Source of the DNA: Agrobacterium leguminum
Lineage (GTDB): Bacteria > Pseudomonadota > Alphaproteobacteria > Rhizobiales > Rhizobiaceae
Length of the DNA stretch: 64,000 nt
NCBI RefSeq assembly: GCF_015704895.1
Contig: NZ_JADQWB010000005.1
Span: forward strand, 186,001 to 250,000
Direction of reading: 5' to 3'
The notes beneath the pieces are model-generated. The model saw only the letters and a program-made list of their open reading frames with translations, made no database searches and was not told where the DNA came from. Below, in pieces: positions 27,076-36,133 of this stretch. The position numbers and the translations under genes were made by a program. Position 1 is the stretch's first letter. Each line of letters begins with the position of its first letter.

Positions 27076-27468
27076 ATGACCGACCAGACCATCAAACCGA
27101 CCGGCGAGCTGACGCTCAGAACGCTCGCCATGCCGGCCGACGCCAATCCGGCCGGCGATATTTTCGGCGGCTGGGTCATGTCGCAGATGGACTTGGCGAG
27201 CGGCATCCGTGCAGCGGAGCGTTCCCGCTGTCGCGTGGTCACCGCGGCGGTCAAGGAAATGGCCTTCGAACTGCCGGTGAAGATCGGCGATACGCTGTCC
27301 ATCTATACCGACATCGCCCGCGTTGGCCGCACCTCCATCACGCTGACGGTGGAAGCCTGGGCGCAGCGGTCGCGTTATGACAAGCTGGAAAAAGTCACCG
27401 CCGGAACCTTCATCATGGTGGCGATGGACGAAAACGGACAACCCACGCCCATTCCGGCAGCGGAATAA
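27076..27468 (+). CDS. Hotdog-fold acyl-CoA thioesterase (YciA-like)
   Basis: 130 residues from MTDQTIKPTGELTLRTLAMP at 27076. The motif ANPAGDIFGGWVMSQMDLAS, carrying the catalytic Asp of the YciA/cytoplasmic acyl-CoA hydrolase type, is present, and the hotdog helix and strands are complete. It hydrolyses acyl-CoA to free acid and CoA. The in-frame open region upstream overlaps rlmB in another frame and is not coding. It follows rlmB by 76 bases. Confidence 0.88.
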   Translation: MTDQTIKPTGELTLRTLAMPADANPAGDIFGGWVMSQMDLASGIRAAERSRCRVVTAAVKEMAFELPVKIGDTLSIYTDIARVGRTSITLTVEAWAQRSRYDKLEKVTAGTFIMVAMDENGQPTPIPAAE

Positions 27469-27475
27469 GCGCGCT

Positions 27476-27498
27476 GCGGCGCTGGGCTCCAGCGCCGC
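27476..27498 (+). terminator. Hairpin after thioesterase gene
   Basis: Perfect 10-bp stem GCGGCGCTGG with CCAGCGCCGC, 3-base loop, 7 bases after the stop codon. The following TCTCCATTT is only weakly T-rich. Confidence 0.55.
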
Positions 27499-27618
27499 TC
27501 TCCATTTAAGCGGCATATATACATCGGCATCCCACGCCTTGCCGGGATCGTTGTTGCCCCTCCCTTCCCGTCATTGTGTCGCGGTGACATTTCGCCGCAA
27601 ATATGACATTCCGATTGC

Positions 27619-28023
27619 ATGGGATTCATTCGCAGGATCATGCAGGACAGAAGTTCGGCTGGCGCCATCGCCATGCTGGCGGTTCTGCTTTTCCTTTTGC
27701 AGGGCCTCGCCAACGGCCTGACCAGCGGCAATATGGCGATGGCCGCGCTGGCGGCGGATGAAATCATCTGTTCCAGCCATATGCCGGAAGGCGGCTCCGG
27801 CAAGCAGAACCCGGCCGGCAAGATCGCCGATGACTGTTGCGGCACGCTCTGCCGTCTGGCTTCGGCCACGGTCGCCGCTCTTCCGGTTATTCCCATCGAG
27901 CGTGCGGACAATATTCTCCTTGCGGTCGAAGTCGCCTTCCCGAACGTCGACGCGGCGTTGCCGCCATCGCCGCCCAATCTGGAATCGCGCCCACGCGCAC
28001 CTCCCTACGCTCCGCAGCGCTAG
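27619..28023 (+). CDS. DUF2946-like small membrane/secreted protein
   Basis: 134 residues with one N-terminal hydrophobic helix (AIAMLAVLLFLLQGLANGL), then a cysteine set ICSS and DDCCGTLC, and the ending PRAPPY. This layout is that of DUF2946 proteins, which often neighbour TonB-dependent receptor, copper or PepSY genes. A metal-related role is possible but unproven. It precedes the PepSY gene by 47 bases and is probably cotranscribed with it. Confidence 0.65.
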   Translation: MGFIRRIMQDRSSAGAIAMLAVLLFLLQGLANGLTSGNMAMAALAADEIICSSHMPEGGSGKQNPAGKIADDCCGTLCRLASATVAALPVIPIERADNILLAVEVAFPNVDAALPPSPPNLESRPRAPPYAPQR

Positions 28024-28070
28024 AACACTGTCCGGCCTGCCGGAAAATCAATTCTCTTGCGGAGACATCC

Positions 28071-29435
28071 ATGTCCGTTACGACCTCTTTCGAGGGCGAG
28101 CGTGCGCCTGCGCATTCCTCGTCCGCAAATCTTTACCGCGCCGTATGGCGTTGGCATTTCTACGCCGGTCTGCTCGTCCTGCCCTTCATGATATCGCTCG
28201 CCGTCACCGGTGCGCTTTATCTCTTCCGGGACGAGTTCGATAATCTCATCCATTCGGACCTGAAGCGGATCGAAGTGGTGCAAAATGCGCCGAAAGCGCT
28301 GCCTTCAGAGATCGTGAGTGCAGCGCTTGCGGCCGTTCCCGGCACAGCCGTCAAATATACCACCCCCGCCGATCCGGGCGCATCGACGGAAATCACCGTC
28401 AATACGGCGGATGGAAAGCGGGCCGTCTATGTCAACACCTATACCGGAGAGGTTGCGGGCTCCCTGCCGGATCGCGGCACCGTCATGTGGACGATCCGCT
28501 ATCTCCACAGCCTGAAATATTTCGGCACCTATGCCCGCTATCTGATCGAGATCGCCGCCGGCTGGTCCATCCTTCTTGTCGCCACCGGCATCTATCTCTG
28601 GTGGCCGCGAAAACAGACCGGCGGTGTCGTGACCGTGCGCGGCACGCCGAAAAAGCGGGTGTTCTGGCGCGATACCCATGCCGTCACCGGCATTTTCGTC
28701 GGCTTTTTCATCGTTTTCCTTGCGGTCACCGGCATGCCCTGGTCGGGCGTCTGGGGTGCGAAGGTCAATGAATGGGCGAATGGCAGTAACTTCGGATATC
28801 CGGCGGGCATTCGCACCGATGTTCCGATGTCGGGCGAACATCTCGATCACGTGGCGAAGACGAGCTGGTCGCTGGAGCAGGCGAAAATACCGGAATCCAC
28901 CCATTCCGCCGAAGGCCAGCCAATCGGGATCGACGAGGCGATAGCACGTTTCGACGCGCTCGGTCTTGCCGCCGGTTACGCTGTCTCCCTGCCGGGAAAA
29001 CCGACGGGCGTTTATAGCGGCTCCGTCTATCCCGACGATCTGGCGCAGCAACGTGTCGTCCATCTCGATCAATATAGCGGCAAACCGCTGATCGATATGA
29101 GCTACGCCGACTACGGCCCGCTCGGCAAGGCGCTGGAATGGGGCATCAACGTGCATCTGGGCCAGCAATATGGCCTCGCCAACCAGATCGTGCTTCTGGC
29201 GGCCTGCATCGGCATTGTGCTGCTTGCCGTGTCTGCCGGCATCATGTGGTGGAAACGCCGTCCGAAAGGGTCACTCGGCGTGCCACCCCTGCCGCAGGAA
29301 AAACGCGTCCTGCACGGTCTGCTCGCCATACTCGCCATCGGCGGCATCATTTTCCCGCTGGTGGGCGCGAGCCTGCTGGCCATGCTGGCGCTGGATTTGA
29401 TCGTACAGTCGCGCCAGAAACGACGTGCAATCTGA
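28071..29435 (+). CDS. PepSY-associated TM-helix protein
   Basis: 454 residues from MSVTTSFEGERAPAHSSSAN at 28071 (GGAGA upstream). There are four main membrane segments: about 25-45 (WHFYAGLLVLPFMISLAVTG), one near 165, one near 215 (FVGFFIVFLAVTGMPW) and one or two at the end. Periplasmic PepSY-like regions lie between them. Such proteins often sit with siderophore or iron genes and may act as inner-membrane ferric reductases; substrate here is unknown. Confidence 0.88.
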   Translation: MSVTTSFEGERAPAHSSSANLYRAVWRWHFYAGLLVLPFMISLAVTGALYLFRDEFDNLIHSDLKRIEVVQNAPKALPSEIVSAALAAVPGTAVKYTTPADPGASTEITVNTADGKRAVYVNTYTGEVAGSLPDRGTVMWTIRYLHSLKYFGTYARYLIEIAAGWSILLVATGIYLWWPRKQTGGVVTVRGTPKKRVFWRDTHAVTGIFVGFFIVFLAVTGMPWSGVWGAKVNEWANGSNFGYPAGIRTDVPMSGEHLDHVAKTSWSLEQAKIPESTHSAEGQPIGIDEAIARFDALGLAAGYAVSLPGKPTGVYSGSVYPDDLAQQRVVHLDQYSGKPLIDMSYADYGPLGKALEWGINVHLGQQYGLANQIVLLAACIGIVLLAVSAGIMWWKRRPKGSLGVPPLPQEKRVLHGLLAILAIGGIIFPLVGASLLAMLALDLIVQSRQKRRAI

Positions 29436-29442
29436 AAATGAA

Positions 29443-29469
29443 AACAGCCGGGCGAAAATCCCGGCTGTT
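29443..29469. terminator. Hairpin between convergent PepSY and SnoaL genes
   Basis: Perfect 10-bp stem AACAGCCGGG with CCCGGCTGTT, 7-base loop. A-rich on the left side gives a moderate T-run for the minus-strand gene. Confidence 0.65.
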
Positions 29470-29501
29470 CCCTGTTATCGGCAATGCGACGGCGACGGCC
29501 C

Positions 29502-29978
29502 TCAGAACATCGTATTATTGTTCGCCGCCTTTTCCGGTACCTCCTGGATCACGTCCCAGTGCTCGGTAATCTTGCCATCGGTGACGCGGAAGATATCGAC
29601 GATGGCCCTGCCGCGATCGCCTTCATTTTCCGTCGAATGGATGTGCAGATAGACCAGATCGCCATCCGTGGCGCTACGCACGATCCGCGCTTTCGACTGC
29701 GGATTCTCCTTGAAGAAGCCGGTAAAATAATTGACGAACGGCGCCTTGCCGTCCGGCACCATCGGGTTGTGCTGCTTGTAGCTGTCGACAAGGACGGCGG
29801 CGCCCTTCGCCACATCATGCTTGTTGAAGACCGTATCGTAGAACTCGATCACCAGTTTGCGATTGGCTTCTTCCTGCGCGAAATCCCGCGTTGCGGTTTG
29901 TGCCAGAACGGGTGCCGCCATCAAGGCGGGCACGAAGGCGAAAGCGGCGATGGCAAGACGGCGTGTTACGAAATTCAT
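29502..29978 (-). CDS. Secreted SnoaL-like (NTF2-fold) protein
   Basis: 158 residues. A signal peptide ends near APVLAQ, followed by a SnoaL-like cone domain with LVIEFYDTVFNKHDVAKGAA, YKQHNPMVPDGK and FRVTDGKITEHWDVIQEVPE. This matches the predicted SnoaL-like aldol-condensation enzyme group of the NTF2 superfamily. It follows the NAD(P)-binding gene by 12 bases, so they form one operon. Confidence 0.85.
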   Translation of the reverse strand: MNFVTRRLAIAAFAFVPALMAAPVLAQTATRDFAQEEANRKLVIEFYDTVFNKHDVAKGAAVLVDSYKQHNPMVPDGKAPFVNYFTGFFKENPQSKARIVRSATDGDLVYLHIHSTENEGDRGRAIVDIFRVTDGKITEHWDVIQEVPEKAANNNTMF

Positions 29979-29990
29979 GGGTGATACCTC

Positions 29991-30602
29991 TCAATAACCG
30001 ATGGTGAAACGCTGGCGGGAATGCTGCGGCTTCTCGATTTCATCGACAAGCGCGATGGCATAATCTTCGAAGGAAATGCGGCTGCCCTCATCGTTGCTGA
30101 GGAGATTATCCTTGCCGATGCGGAATTTGCCGGTTCTTTCGCCCGGCACGAATTCGGCGGATGGCGACAGGAAGGTCCAGTCGAGCTGCTTTTCCTGCTT
30201 CAGCCGGTCCAGAAACTCCGCACCCTTGGTCGCTTCAGCCTTGTAGGCGGCCGGGAAATCCGGCAGGTCGACCACACGCTGGCCCGGCGCGATTTCAAGG
30301 CTGCCGGCGCCGCCGACGACGAGATAGCGCTGAACGCCGGAGGCGCGCACGGCCTCGATCAACGTTGCCGGATCGCTGGCGGTGAAATGTACGGAGCTGA
30401 TCACGGCATCGTGACCCTTCAGCAGTTCCGAAAGCCCTGCCTGATCGAAAACATCGCCCTTCTTTGCCACCACATTCGGCAGGTTGGCGATCTTTTCGGG
30501 ATTGCGGGCGATTGCCGTCACCTGATGTCCCCGGTCGGAAAGTTCCTTCAGAATACGGGACCCGGCATTGCCGGAAGCGCCGATGAGCGCGATTTTAGCC
30601 AT
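29991..30602 (-). CDS. NmrA-like NAD(P)-binding oxidoreductase
   Basis: 203 residues with the Rossmann start MAKIALIGASGNAGSRILKE (GxSGxxG) and short length typical of the atypical SDR/NmrA-type reductases. No YxxxK catalytic pair is evident, so it could be a sensor or a flavin-type reductase. It heads the two-gene operon divergent from an HxlR regulator, an arrangement suggesting control of a quinone, aldehyde or redox stress response. Confidence 0.87.
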   Translation of the reverse strand: MAKIALIGASGNAGSRILKELSDRGHQVTAIARNPEKIANLPNVVAKKGDVFDQAGLSELLKGHDAVISSVHFTASDPATLIEAVRASGVQRYLVVGGAGSLEIAPGQRVVDLPDFPAAYKAEATKGAEFLDRLKQEKQLDWTFLSPSAEFVPGERTGKFRIGKDNLLSNDEGSRISFEDYAIALVDEIEKPQHSRQRFTIGY

Positions 30603-30631
30603 GGCTTCTTTCCTCTTGTCACTATCGTTAC

Positions 30632-30650
30632 CGGTCTAGATTATAGACCG
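30632..30650. promoter_or_regulatory. HxlR operator overlapping a -10 element
   Basis: A perfect 7-bp inverted repeat CGGTCTA and TAGACCG with a 5-base spacer. Read on the minus strand the centre contains TATAAT (30640-30645), a consensus -10 for the oxidoreductase operon. It lies between the divergent genes, exactly where a dimeric HxlR repressor would block that promoter. Confidence 0.7.
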
Positions 30651-30756
30651 CGAAGAAGAGCTATGGTATCGCAGCCATAGCCGCAAGAAGTCAGCGGCGG
30701 CTGATCTGGTCACATGGCGATGACCTGCAAGGGTAAAAAGGGCAAGGGGTAAGGAC

Positions 30757-31140
30757 ATGGCGGATACGCAGACGAAAGAGGTTTTTGCCTTCGACCAGCC
30801 CTGCCCAATCCGCGACGTGCTCGACCGCATCGGCGATCAATGGAGCCTTTTGGTTCTGGAAGCCCTGCAGGGTGGCGTGCTGCGCTTCAACGAGCTGAAC
30901 CGCAGGATCGACGATATTTCCAAGCAGATGTTGTCGCGCACCCTGAAGCGGCTGGAAGAAGACGGCTTCATCCGCCGCACGCTTTATGCCGAGGTGCCGC
31001 CGCGCGTGGAATATGAGCTGACCAATCTCGGCCGTTCGTTTCTGGTGCCGATGCAATTGCTGGTGCAATGGGCTGACGAGAACCACGTTCGCATCTGCAA
31101 GGCCCGCCTGCAATATTCCGAAAACGACAATCGCGGCTGA
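30757..31140 (+). CDS. HxlR family transcriptional regulator
   Basis: 127 residues. The single winged-helix domain has the family start CPIRDVLDRIGDQWSLLVLE, then RFNELNRRIDDISKQMLSRT and the wing VPPRVEYELTNLGRSFL. One near-N-terminal cysteine (in FDQPCPIRD) matches the redox-sensing Cys of HypR/QorR/YodB relatives. It is divergent from the NmrA/SnoaL operon and probably represses it through the palindrome between them. Confidence 0.92.
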   Translation: MADTQTKEVFAFDQPCPIRDVLDRIGDQWSLLVLEALQGGVLRFNELNRRIDDISKQMLSRTLKRLEEDGFIRRTLYAEVPPRVEYELTNLGRSFLVPMQLLVQWADENHVRICKARLQYSENDNRG

Positions 31141-31157
31141 TCGGAAGCAGGCCGCGT

Positions 31158-31619
31158 CTAGCCCAGCCGGTAAACCTTGCAGACCAGCCCCGCCGGCTGG
31201 CGATAGGTCATAAATCCCATGGCTTCGTAATAGCTTTGCCCGAGCATGTTGTCCGCGCCGATGCTGGCGTCGATATTTTTAAGGCCACGCGCCTCCGCCG
31301 CCCTGCGCGTTGCCGCGAAGAGGGCGGATCCCACACCTCTTCGCGCCGCCTGCGGGCTGACATGGGTGCCGATGATGCCCCAGCCTTCCGCCACGCCATA
31401 GGGATTGTCCGTCCGCGCATAACGCAGCGACTGGAAGCCCAGGATACGCCCGTCGTCATCCTCGGCGACCGAGCATTCGATACGGTCGGCGTGCTGGATG
31501 TAATTCTCCAGCACCGCCGTGATATCCGTCTGCGCTTTTCGGAGGCCGGCCGAGAATATCTCGTTCTGAACCGCCGCCATTCCCGTTGCATCGTCAACTT
31601 TCGCAGGCCGTATTTTCAT
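31158..31619 (-). CDS. GNAT family N-acetyltransferase
   Basis: 153 residues. The acetyl-CoA binding motif A region is seen as IGTHVSPQAARRGVGSALFA, with the RRGVGS pyrophosphate loop, preceded by the IEC and DDDGRILGFQS strands. The C-terminal YYEAMGFMTYRQPAG is typical. Substrate unknown. Confidence 0.9.
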   Translation of the reverse strand: MKIRPAKVDDATGMAAVQNEIFSAGLRKAQTDITAVLENYIQHADRIECSVAEDDDGRILGFQSLRYARTDNPYGVAEGWGIIGTHVSPQAARRGVGSALFAATRRAAEARGLKNIDASIGADNMLGQSYYEAMGFMTYRQPAGLVCKVYRLG

Positions 31620-31686
31620 CGATACATCACCTCATATCCGTTGCGACTGGTTCCGGGCCGGCAAGCGCCGGGGTATTTATTCCTTT

Positions 31687-32040
31687 TCAGGAGCGGAAAA
31701 TGAAGGAAGCACCAAAAGCGATCAACGCAAAACCGATCACGTGATTAATGGTGATGCTTTCCTTCAGCCAGAAGATCGAAAACAGCGCGAAGACCGCGAG
31801 CGTGATGACTTCCTGAATGGTCTTGAGCTGCGCGGTGGAATAGACCTCAGAACCGATGCGGTTCGCGGGAACGGCAAGCACATATTCGAAGAAGGCGATG
31901 CCCCAGCTTGCGACAATCGCCAGGAAGAGCGCGCTGCCCTTGTGCTTGAGGTGGCCGTACCAGGCGAAGGTCATGAAAACATTGGAGGCAATAAGCATCA
32001 GGACAGGCCAGATATGGGCGGGGCTGATTGAGAACGGCAT
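31687..32040 (-). CDS. DMT-superfamily small membrane protein (DUF486)
   Basis: 117 residues with four predicted helices, including VLMLIASNVFMTFAWYGHLK and INHVIGFALIAFGASFIF. The internal FFEYVLAVPANRIGSEVYS is diagnostic for DUF486. A single half-length unit must dimerise if it is a transporter. Function unknown. Confidence 0.88.
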   Translation of the reverse strand: MPFSISPAHIWPVLMLIASNVFMTFAWYGHLKHKGSALFLAIVASWGIAFFEYVLAVPANRIGSEVYSTAQLKTIQEVITLAVFALFSIFWLKESITINHVIGFALIAFGASFIFRS

Positions 32041-32308
32041 GATGGGTCCTGGAAAAAAGGGAGGGATGTCATGAAATGCGGCAGGAGAAGGCAGTCAGAA
32101 GGGAACCCTCATTCCGCCCGTATGGATTTGCTCTAGCGCATCCGCCCGAAAACCGGAATCGATTTCCTACGGATTTGAACAAAGCTGTCTTCAGACGCTA
32201 CGCAACGCATCCGGCCGAATTTTGTTCCGCACGCTTCGTTTCCTTTTTGTACTCATTTTTTCACCGCATCCCCTTCCCTTTATGCGTGACTCCCTCCATA
32301 TTTCGCCC

Positions 32309-35275
32309 ATGGCCAGATCACCGAAAAACTCCACCTCCTCGCCCTCGGGCTTCGAGGAAGCTCCGCAATCGTCCTTCGAAGGCGCGCCGCTCAGCGGCAG
32401 CGTCGCCGATTGGGTGAAGCAGCTCGAGGCGGAAGCGGAGGCGTCCTCCGTGGAAACCCAGCGCGAAATCGCCTCGAAGGCGGGCAAGCACCGCAAGAAG
32501 ATCGAGATCGAGGCGCGCAAGGAGGCCCAGAAAGCCCCCCCGAAGACGGCCAAGAACACCACGGCCTCCAAGACCGCACGCGGCGTTTCCATCGGCGCAT
32601 CGAGCGATCCGAAAACCCGCGCCGCCGCCGGTCTCAATCCAGTCGCCGGCATGGACGTATCGCTGGAGGATGCCGCCAACCTCGCGCCGGGCGCCGTCAC
32701 CGCAACGGTGGACGCGCTGTCGAAACTGATCGAGAGCGGCAATCCGCTGTTCAAGGACGGCAAGCTGTGGACGCCGCACCGGCCCGCCCGGCCACCGAAA
32801 TCGGAAGGTGGCGTCGCCATCCGCATGGCCTCGGACTACCAGCCCGCCGGCGACCAGCCGACGGCCATCAACGACCTTGTGGAAGGCATCAATTCGGGCG
32901 AACGCAGCCAGGTGCTGCTCGGCGTCACCGGCTCGGGCAAGACCTTCACCATGGCCAAGGTGATCGAAGCGACGCAGCGCCCGGCCGTCGTCCTCGCCCC
33001 CAACAAGACGCTGGCCGCGCAGCTCTATTCGGAGTTCAAGAACTTCTTCCCCGACAATGCGGTGGAATATTTCGTCTCCTACTACGATTATTACCAGCCG
33101 GAAGCCTATGTGCCGCGCTCCGACACCTTCATCGAGAAGGAATCCTCGATCAACGAACAGATCGACCGGATGCGCCACTCCGCCACCCGCTCGCTGCTGG
33201 AACGCGACGACTGCATCATCGTCGCCTCGGTTTCCTGCATCTACGGTATCGGTTCGGTCGAGACTTATACGGCCATGACCTTCCAGATGCAGGTGGGCGA
33301 CCGGCTGGACCAGCGCCAGCTTCTGGCCGACCTCGTGGCCCAGCAATACAAACGCCGCGACATGGATTTCCAGCGCGGTTCGTTCCGCGTGCGCGGCGAT
33401 ACCATCGAAATCTTCCCGGCCCACCTTGAGGATGCCGCCTGGCGCATCTCGATGTTCGGCGACGAGATCGATTCCATCACCGAATTCGACCCGCTGACGG
33501 GCCAGAAGACCGGCGACCTGCAATCGGTGAAGATTTACGCCAATTCGCACTATGTCACCCCGCGCCCGACGCTGAACGGCGCGATCAAGTCGATCAAGGA
33601 AGAGTTGAAGGTCCGTCTCGCCGAGCTGGAAAAGGCCGGACGCCTGCTGGAAGCCCAGCGGCTGGAACAGCGCACCCGCTACGATGTGGAAATGCTGGAG
33701 GCGACCGGCTCCTGCGCCGGCATCGAAAACTATTCGCGTTATCTCACCGGCCGCAATCCCGGCGAACCGCCGCCGACCCTGTTCGAATATATCCCTGATA
33801 ATGCCCTGCTCTTCATCGACGAGAGCCACGTCTCCGTCAGCCAGATCGGCGGCATGTATCGCGGCGACTTCAGGCGCAAGGCGACGCTGGCCGAATACGG
33901 CTTCCGCCTGCCCTCCTGCATGGACAACCGGCCGCTGCGCTTCGAGGAATGGGACGCGATGCGCCCGCTCACCGTGGCGGTTTCGGCAACCCCCGGCTCA
34001 TGGGAGATGGAACAGTCCGGCGGCGTCTTTGCCGAACAGGTCATCCGCCCGACCGGCCTCATCGATCCGCCGGTCGAAGTGCGCTCCGCCCGCAGCCAGG
34101 TCGACGACGTTCTCGGCGAAATCCGCGAGACCGCCGCCAAGGGTTACCGCACGCTCTGCACCGTGCTGACCAAACGCATGGCCGAGGACCTGACCGAATA
34201 TCTGCATGAACAGGGCGTCCGCGTCCGTTACATGCACTCGGATATCGACACGCTGGAGCGCATCGAAATCATCCGCGACCTGCGCCTCGGCGCTTTCGAC
34301 GTGCTTGTCGGTATCAACCTCTTGCGCGAGGGTCTCGATATTCCCGAATGCGGTTTCGTCGCCATCCTCGATGCCGACAAGGAAGGTTTCCTGCGCTCGG
34401 AAACCTCGCTGATCCAGACCATCGGCCGCGCCGCCCGTAACGTCGACGGCAAGGTCATCCTCTATGCCGACAATATCACCGGCTCGATGAAGCGGGCGAT
34501 GGAGGAAACCTCCCGCCGCCGCGAAAAGCAGATGGCCTATAACGCCGAACACGGCATCACGCCGGAATCGGTCAAGGCGAAGATTTCGGACATTCTTGAT
34601 TCTGTTTATGAGCGCGATCACGTAAGGGCCGATATTTCTGGCGTTTCCGGCAAGGGCTTCGCCGATGGCGGCCACCTCGTCGGCAACAATCTGCAGGCCC
34701 ATCTCAACGCGCTGGAAAAATCCATGCGCGACGCCGCCGCCGATCTCGATTTCGAAAAGGCCGCCCGTCTGCGCGACGAAATCAAACGCCTCAAGGCCGC
34801 CGAACTGGCCACCATGGACGACCCGATGGCCAAGGAGGAGGCCCGCGCCATCGAAGGCGGCGGAAAAAACAACAGACGCAGCCACTTGTCTATCTCCCCG
34901 CCGGAGGGCGAGACATCCGGCGGGACGGAGGCGGGTGCCGCAGCGAACGAAAGCGGCAAATCCCTCTTCGCCAAACCCTCGCTGGATGAAATGGGCCCCG
35001 GCTCGGATGCGGGAAAACCGCTGTTCCGCAGGAACACGCTTGATGAGATGACGGTGGGCAGGACCGAAAAACCCGTGCGCGGCGCGGTGCCCGACAAGCC
35101 CGAGACCGAGCCCGGCAAACGGTTCTCACCGTTGCTGGAAGGCCAGCCGGAGCGCGCGACGGACGATCCCCGACCGCTGGTGCGCGGCAAGATCGGCGCG
35201 GGTTCCTATGAGGATGCCGGCGAGCAGAAGCGCAAGAGCCGAACCAAGGGCAAGACGGGTCGGCCGGGGCGCTGA
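32309..35275 (+). CDS. uvrB: Excinuclease ABC subunit B, extended form
   Basis: 988 residues from [14 protein letters not shown] at 32309, much longer than the 670 or so of E. coli. The helicase core holds Walker [13 protein letters not shown], the beta-hairpin [20 protein letters not shown], the DESH box [10 protein letters not shown] and motif [20 protein letters not shown] motif ([14 protein letters not shown]) that contacts UvrC follows. About 165 lysine/alanine-rich residues precede the core and about 130 low-complexity residues follow it. Rhizobial UvrB proteins are often extended like this. Other in-frame starts exist at 32222 and 32282. Confidence 0.95.
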   Translation: MARSPKNSTSSPSGFEEAPQSSFEGAPLSGSVADWVKQLEAEAEASSVETQREIASKAGKHRKKIEIEARKEAQKAPPKTAKNTTASKTARGVSIGASSDPKTRAAAGLNPVAGMDVSLEDAANLAPGAVTATVDALSKLIESGNPLFKDGKLWTPHRPARPPKSEGGVAIRMASDYQPAGDQPTAINDLVEGINSGERSQVLLGVTGSGKTFTMAKVIEATQRPAVVLAPNKTLAAQLYSEFKNFFPDNAVEYFVSYYDYYQPEAYVPRSDTFIEKESSINEQIDRMRHSATRSLLERDDCIIVASVSCIYGIGSVETYTAMTFQMQVGDRLDQRQLLADLVAQQYKRRDMDFQRGSFRVRGDTIEIFPAHLEDAAWRISMFGDEIDSITEFDPLTGQKTGDLQSVKIYANSHYVTPRPTLNGAIKSIKEELKVRLAELEKAGRLLEAQRLEQRTRYDVEMLEATGSCAGIENYSRYLTGRNPGEPPPTLFEYIPDNALLFIDESHVSVSQIGGMYRGDFRRKATLAEYGFRLPSCMDNRPLRFEEWDAMRPLTVAVSATPGSWEMEQSGGVFAEQVIRPTGLIDPPVEVRSARSQVDDVLGEIRETAAKGYRTLCTVLTKRMAEDLTEYLHEQGVRVRYMHSDIDTLERIEIIRDLRLGAFDVLVGINLLREGLDIPECGFVAILDADKEGFLRSETSLIQTIGRAARNVDGKVILYADNITGSMKRAMEETSRRREKQMAYNAEHGITPESVKAKISDILDSVYERDHVRADISGVSGKGFADGGHLVGNNLQAHLNALEKSMRDAAADLDFEKAARLRDEIKRLKAAELATMDDPMAKEEARAIEGGGKNNRRSHLSISPPEGETSGGTEAGAAANESGKSLFAKPSLDEMGPGSDAGKPLFRRNTLDEMTVGRTEKPVRGAVPDKPETEPGKRFSPLLEGQPERATDDPRPLVRGKIGAGSYEDAGEQKRKSRTKGKTGRPGR

Positions 35276-35358
35276 TACACGCATCGGCGATATTCGACGC
35301 CAGGCATGTCTATTGCGAAAAACATGACCGGAGCACCCGCGCGCTCCGGCAACGGCGA

Positions 35359-35958
35359 TCAGCTTTCGCACTGCCTGATCCGCGCTGCGACCTGGCCCGC
35401 ACCAAAAATTTTCACCAGATCGGCATCCAGAGCCATGGCAATATAGTCCTCATTTTCCGCCGGTTTGATGTAAGTCGAGAAATAGATCGGCCCGGTCGGG
35501 AGGACGCCCGCGACACAGGCGCGCAATATCTCGATCTCCGTGCTTCCCCTGATGCGTGGCCCCTCGATGCGGGAACGGCGCACCTTCTCCTGTAATGTTG
35601 TAAGCCTTGAAACCTCCTCGGGCTTTATTCTCCACACGCTTGTGGCGGTTCCCGCCCGCTTTTCCACGTGGAACTGCGCGCGGGCAGCCGCGTCTGCATC
35701 CTCGATCAACGCAAATGTCTCGACAGTCTCGCCCTTTACGCCATCTGTAGCGCTACGAATAATCATCACCGCATCACTGGAACCTAACGACAGATGGGCA
35801 GGAAGCTGCAACCCCACCCGCACATGCTCGAAATTCATCGTCAGAAAATCGAGCCGCATGAGCTTGGGAATACTGGAAATCGGCACTGTCATGCAGCCGG
35901 AAAGAAGCAGGAGCAAAACAAGCAATCGTGTGAAATGCGATAAAGTCAATTTTATCAT
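35359..35958 (-). CDS. Putative lipoprotein
   Basis: 199 residues from MIKLTLSHFTRLLVLLLLLS at 35958, with lipobox LLSGC; the cysteine at about residue 22 would be lipidated. The rest has no family I recognise; it has mixed alpha/beta character with three cysteines near the end. The open frame extends upstream to 36255, but the lipoprotein signal fixes the start. It is convergent with uvrB, 83 bases away. Confidence 0.75.
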   Translation of the reverse strand: MIKLTLSHFTRLLVLLLLLSGCMTVPISSIPKLMRLDFLTMNFEHVRVGLQLPAHLSLGSSDAVMIIRSATDGVKGETVETFALIEDADAAARAQFHVEKRAGTATSVWRIKPEEVSRLTTLQEKVRRSRIEGPRIRGSTEIEILRACVAGVLPTGPIYFSTYIKPAENEDYIAMALDADLVKIFGAGQVAARIRQCES

Positions 35959-36133
35959 GATCAAAACCTGAAAAGCTGCAGCGATGCGGAAGGGCCGCCG
36001 GATCGGGTTTTCCGAAGCCGTTGCATCGCGCGCAAACTTGCGCGGGCGACATTGCCGCAACATTATGGGTTCCGGAACGCCCAGTGCGCGCGCACGTTGA
36101 TATGTTCTAGGAATGGCAGCAGGGAGCGACCGC

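Noticed and set aside
32160-32308. SOS box (GTTC-N7-GTTC) upstream of uvrB
   Set aside because: The closest sequence, GTTCCGCACGCTTCG, matches only one half-site, so LexA control cannot be claimed.
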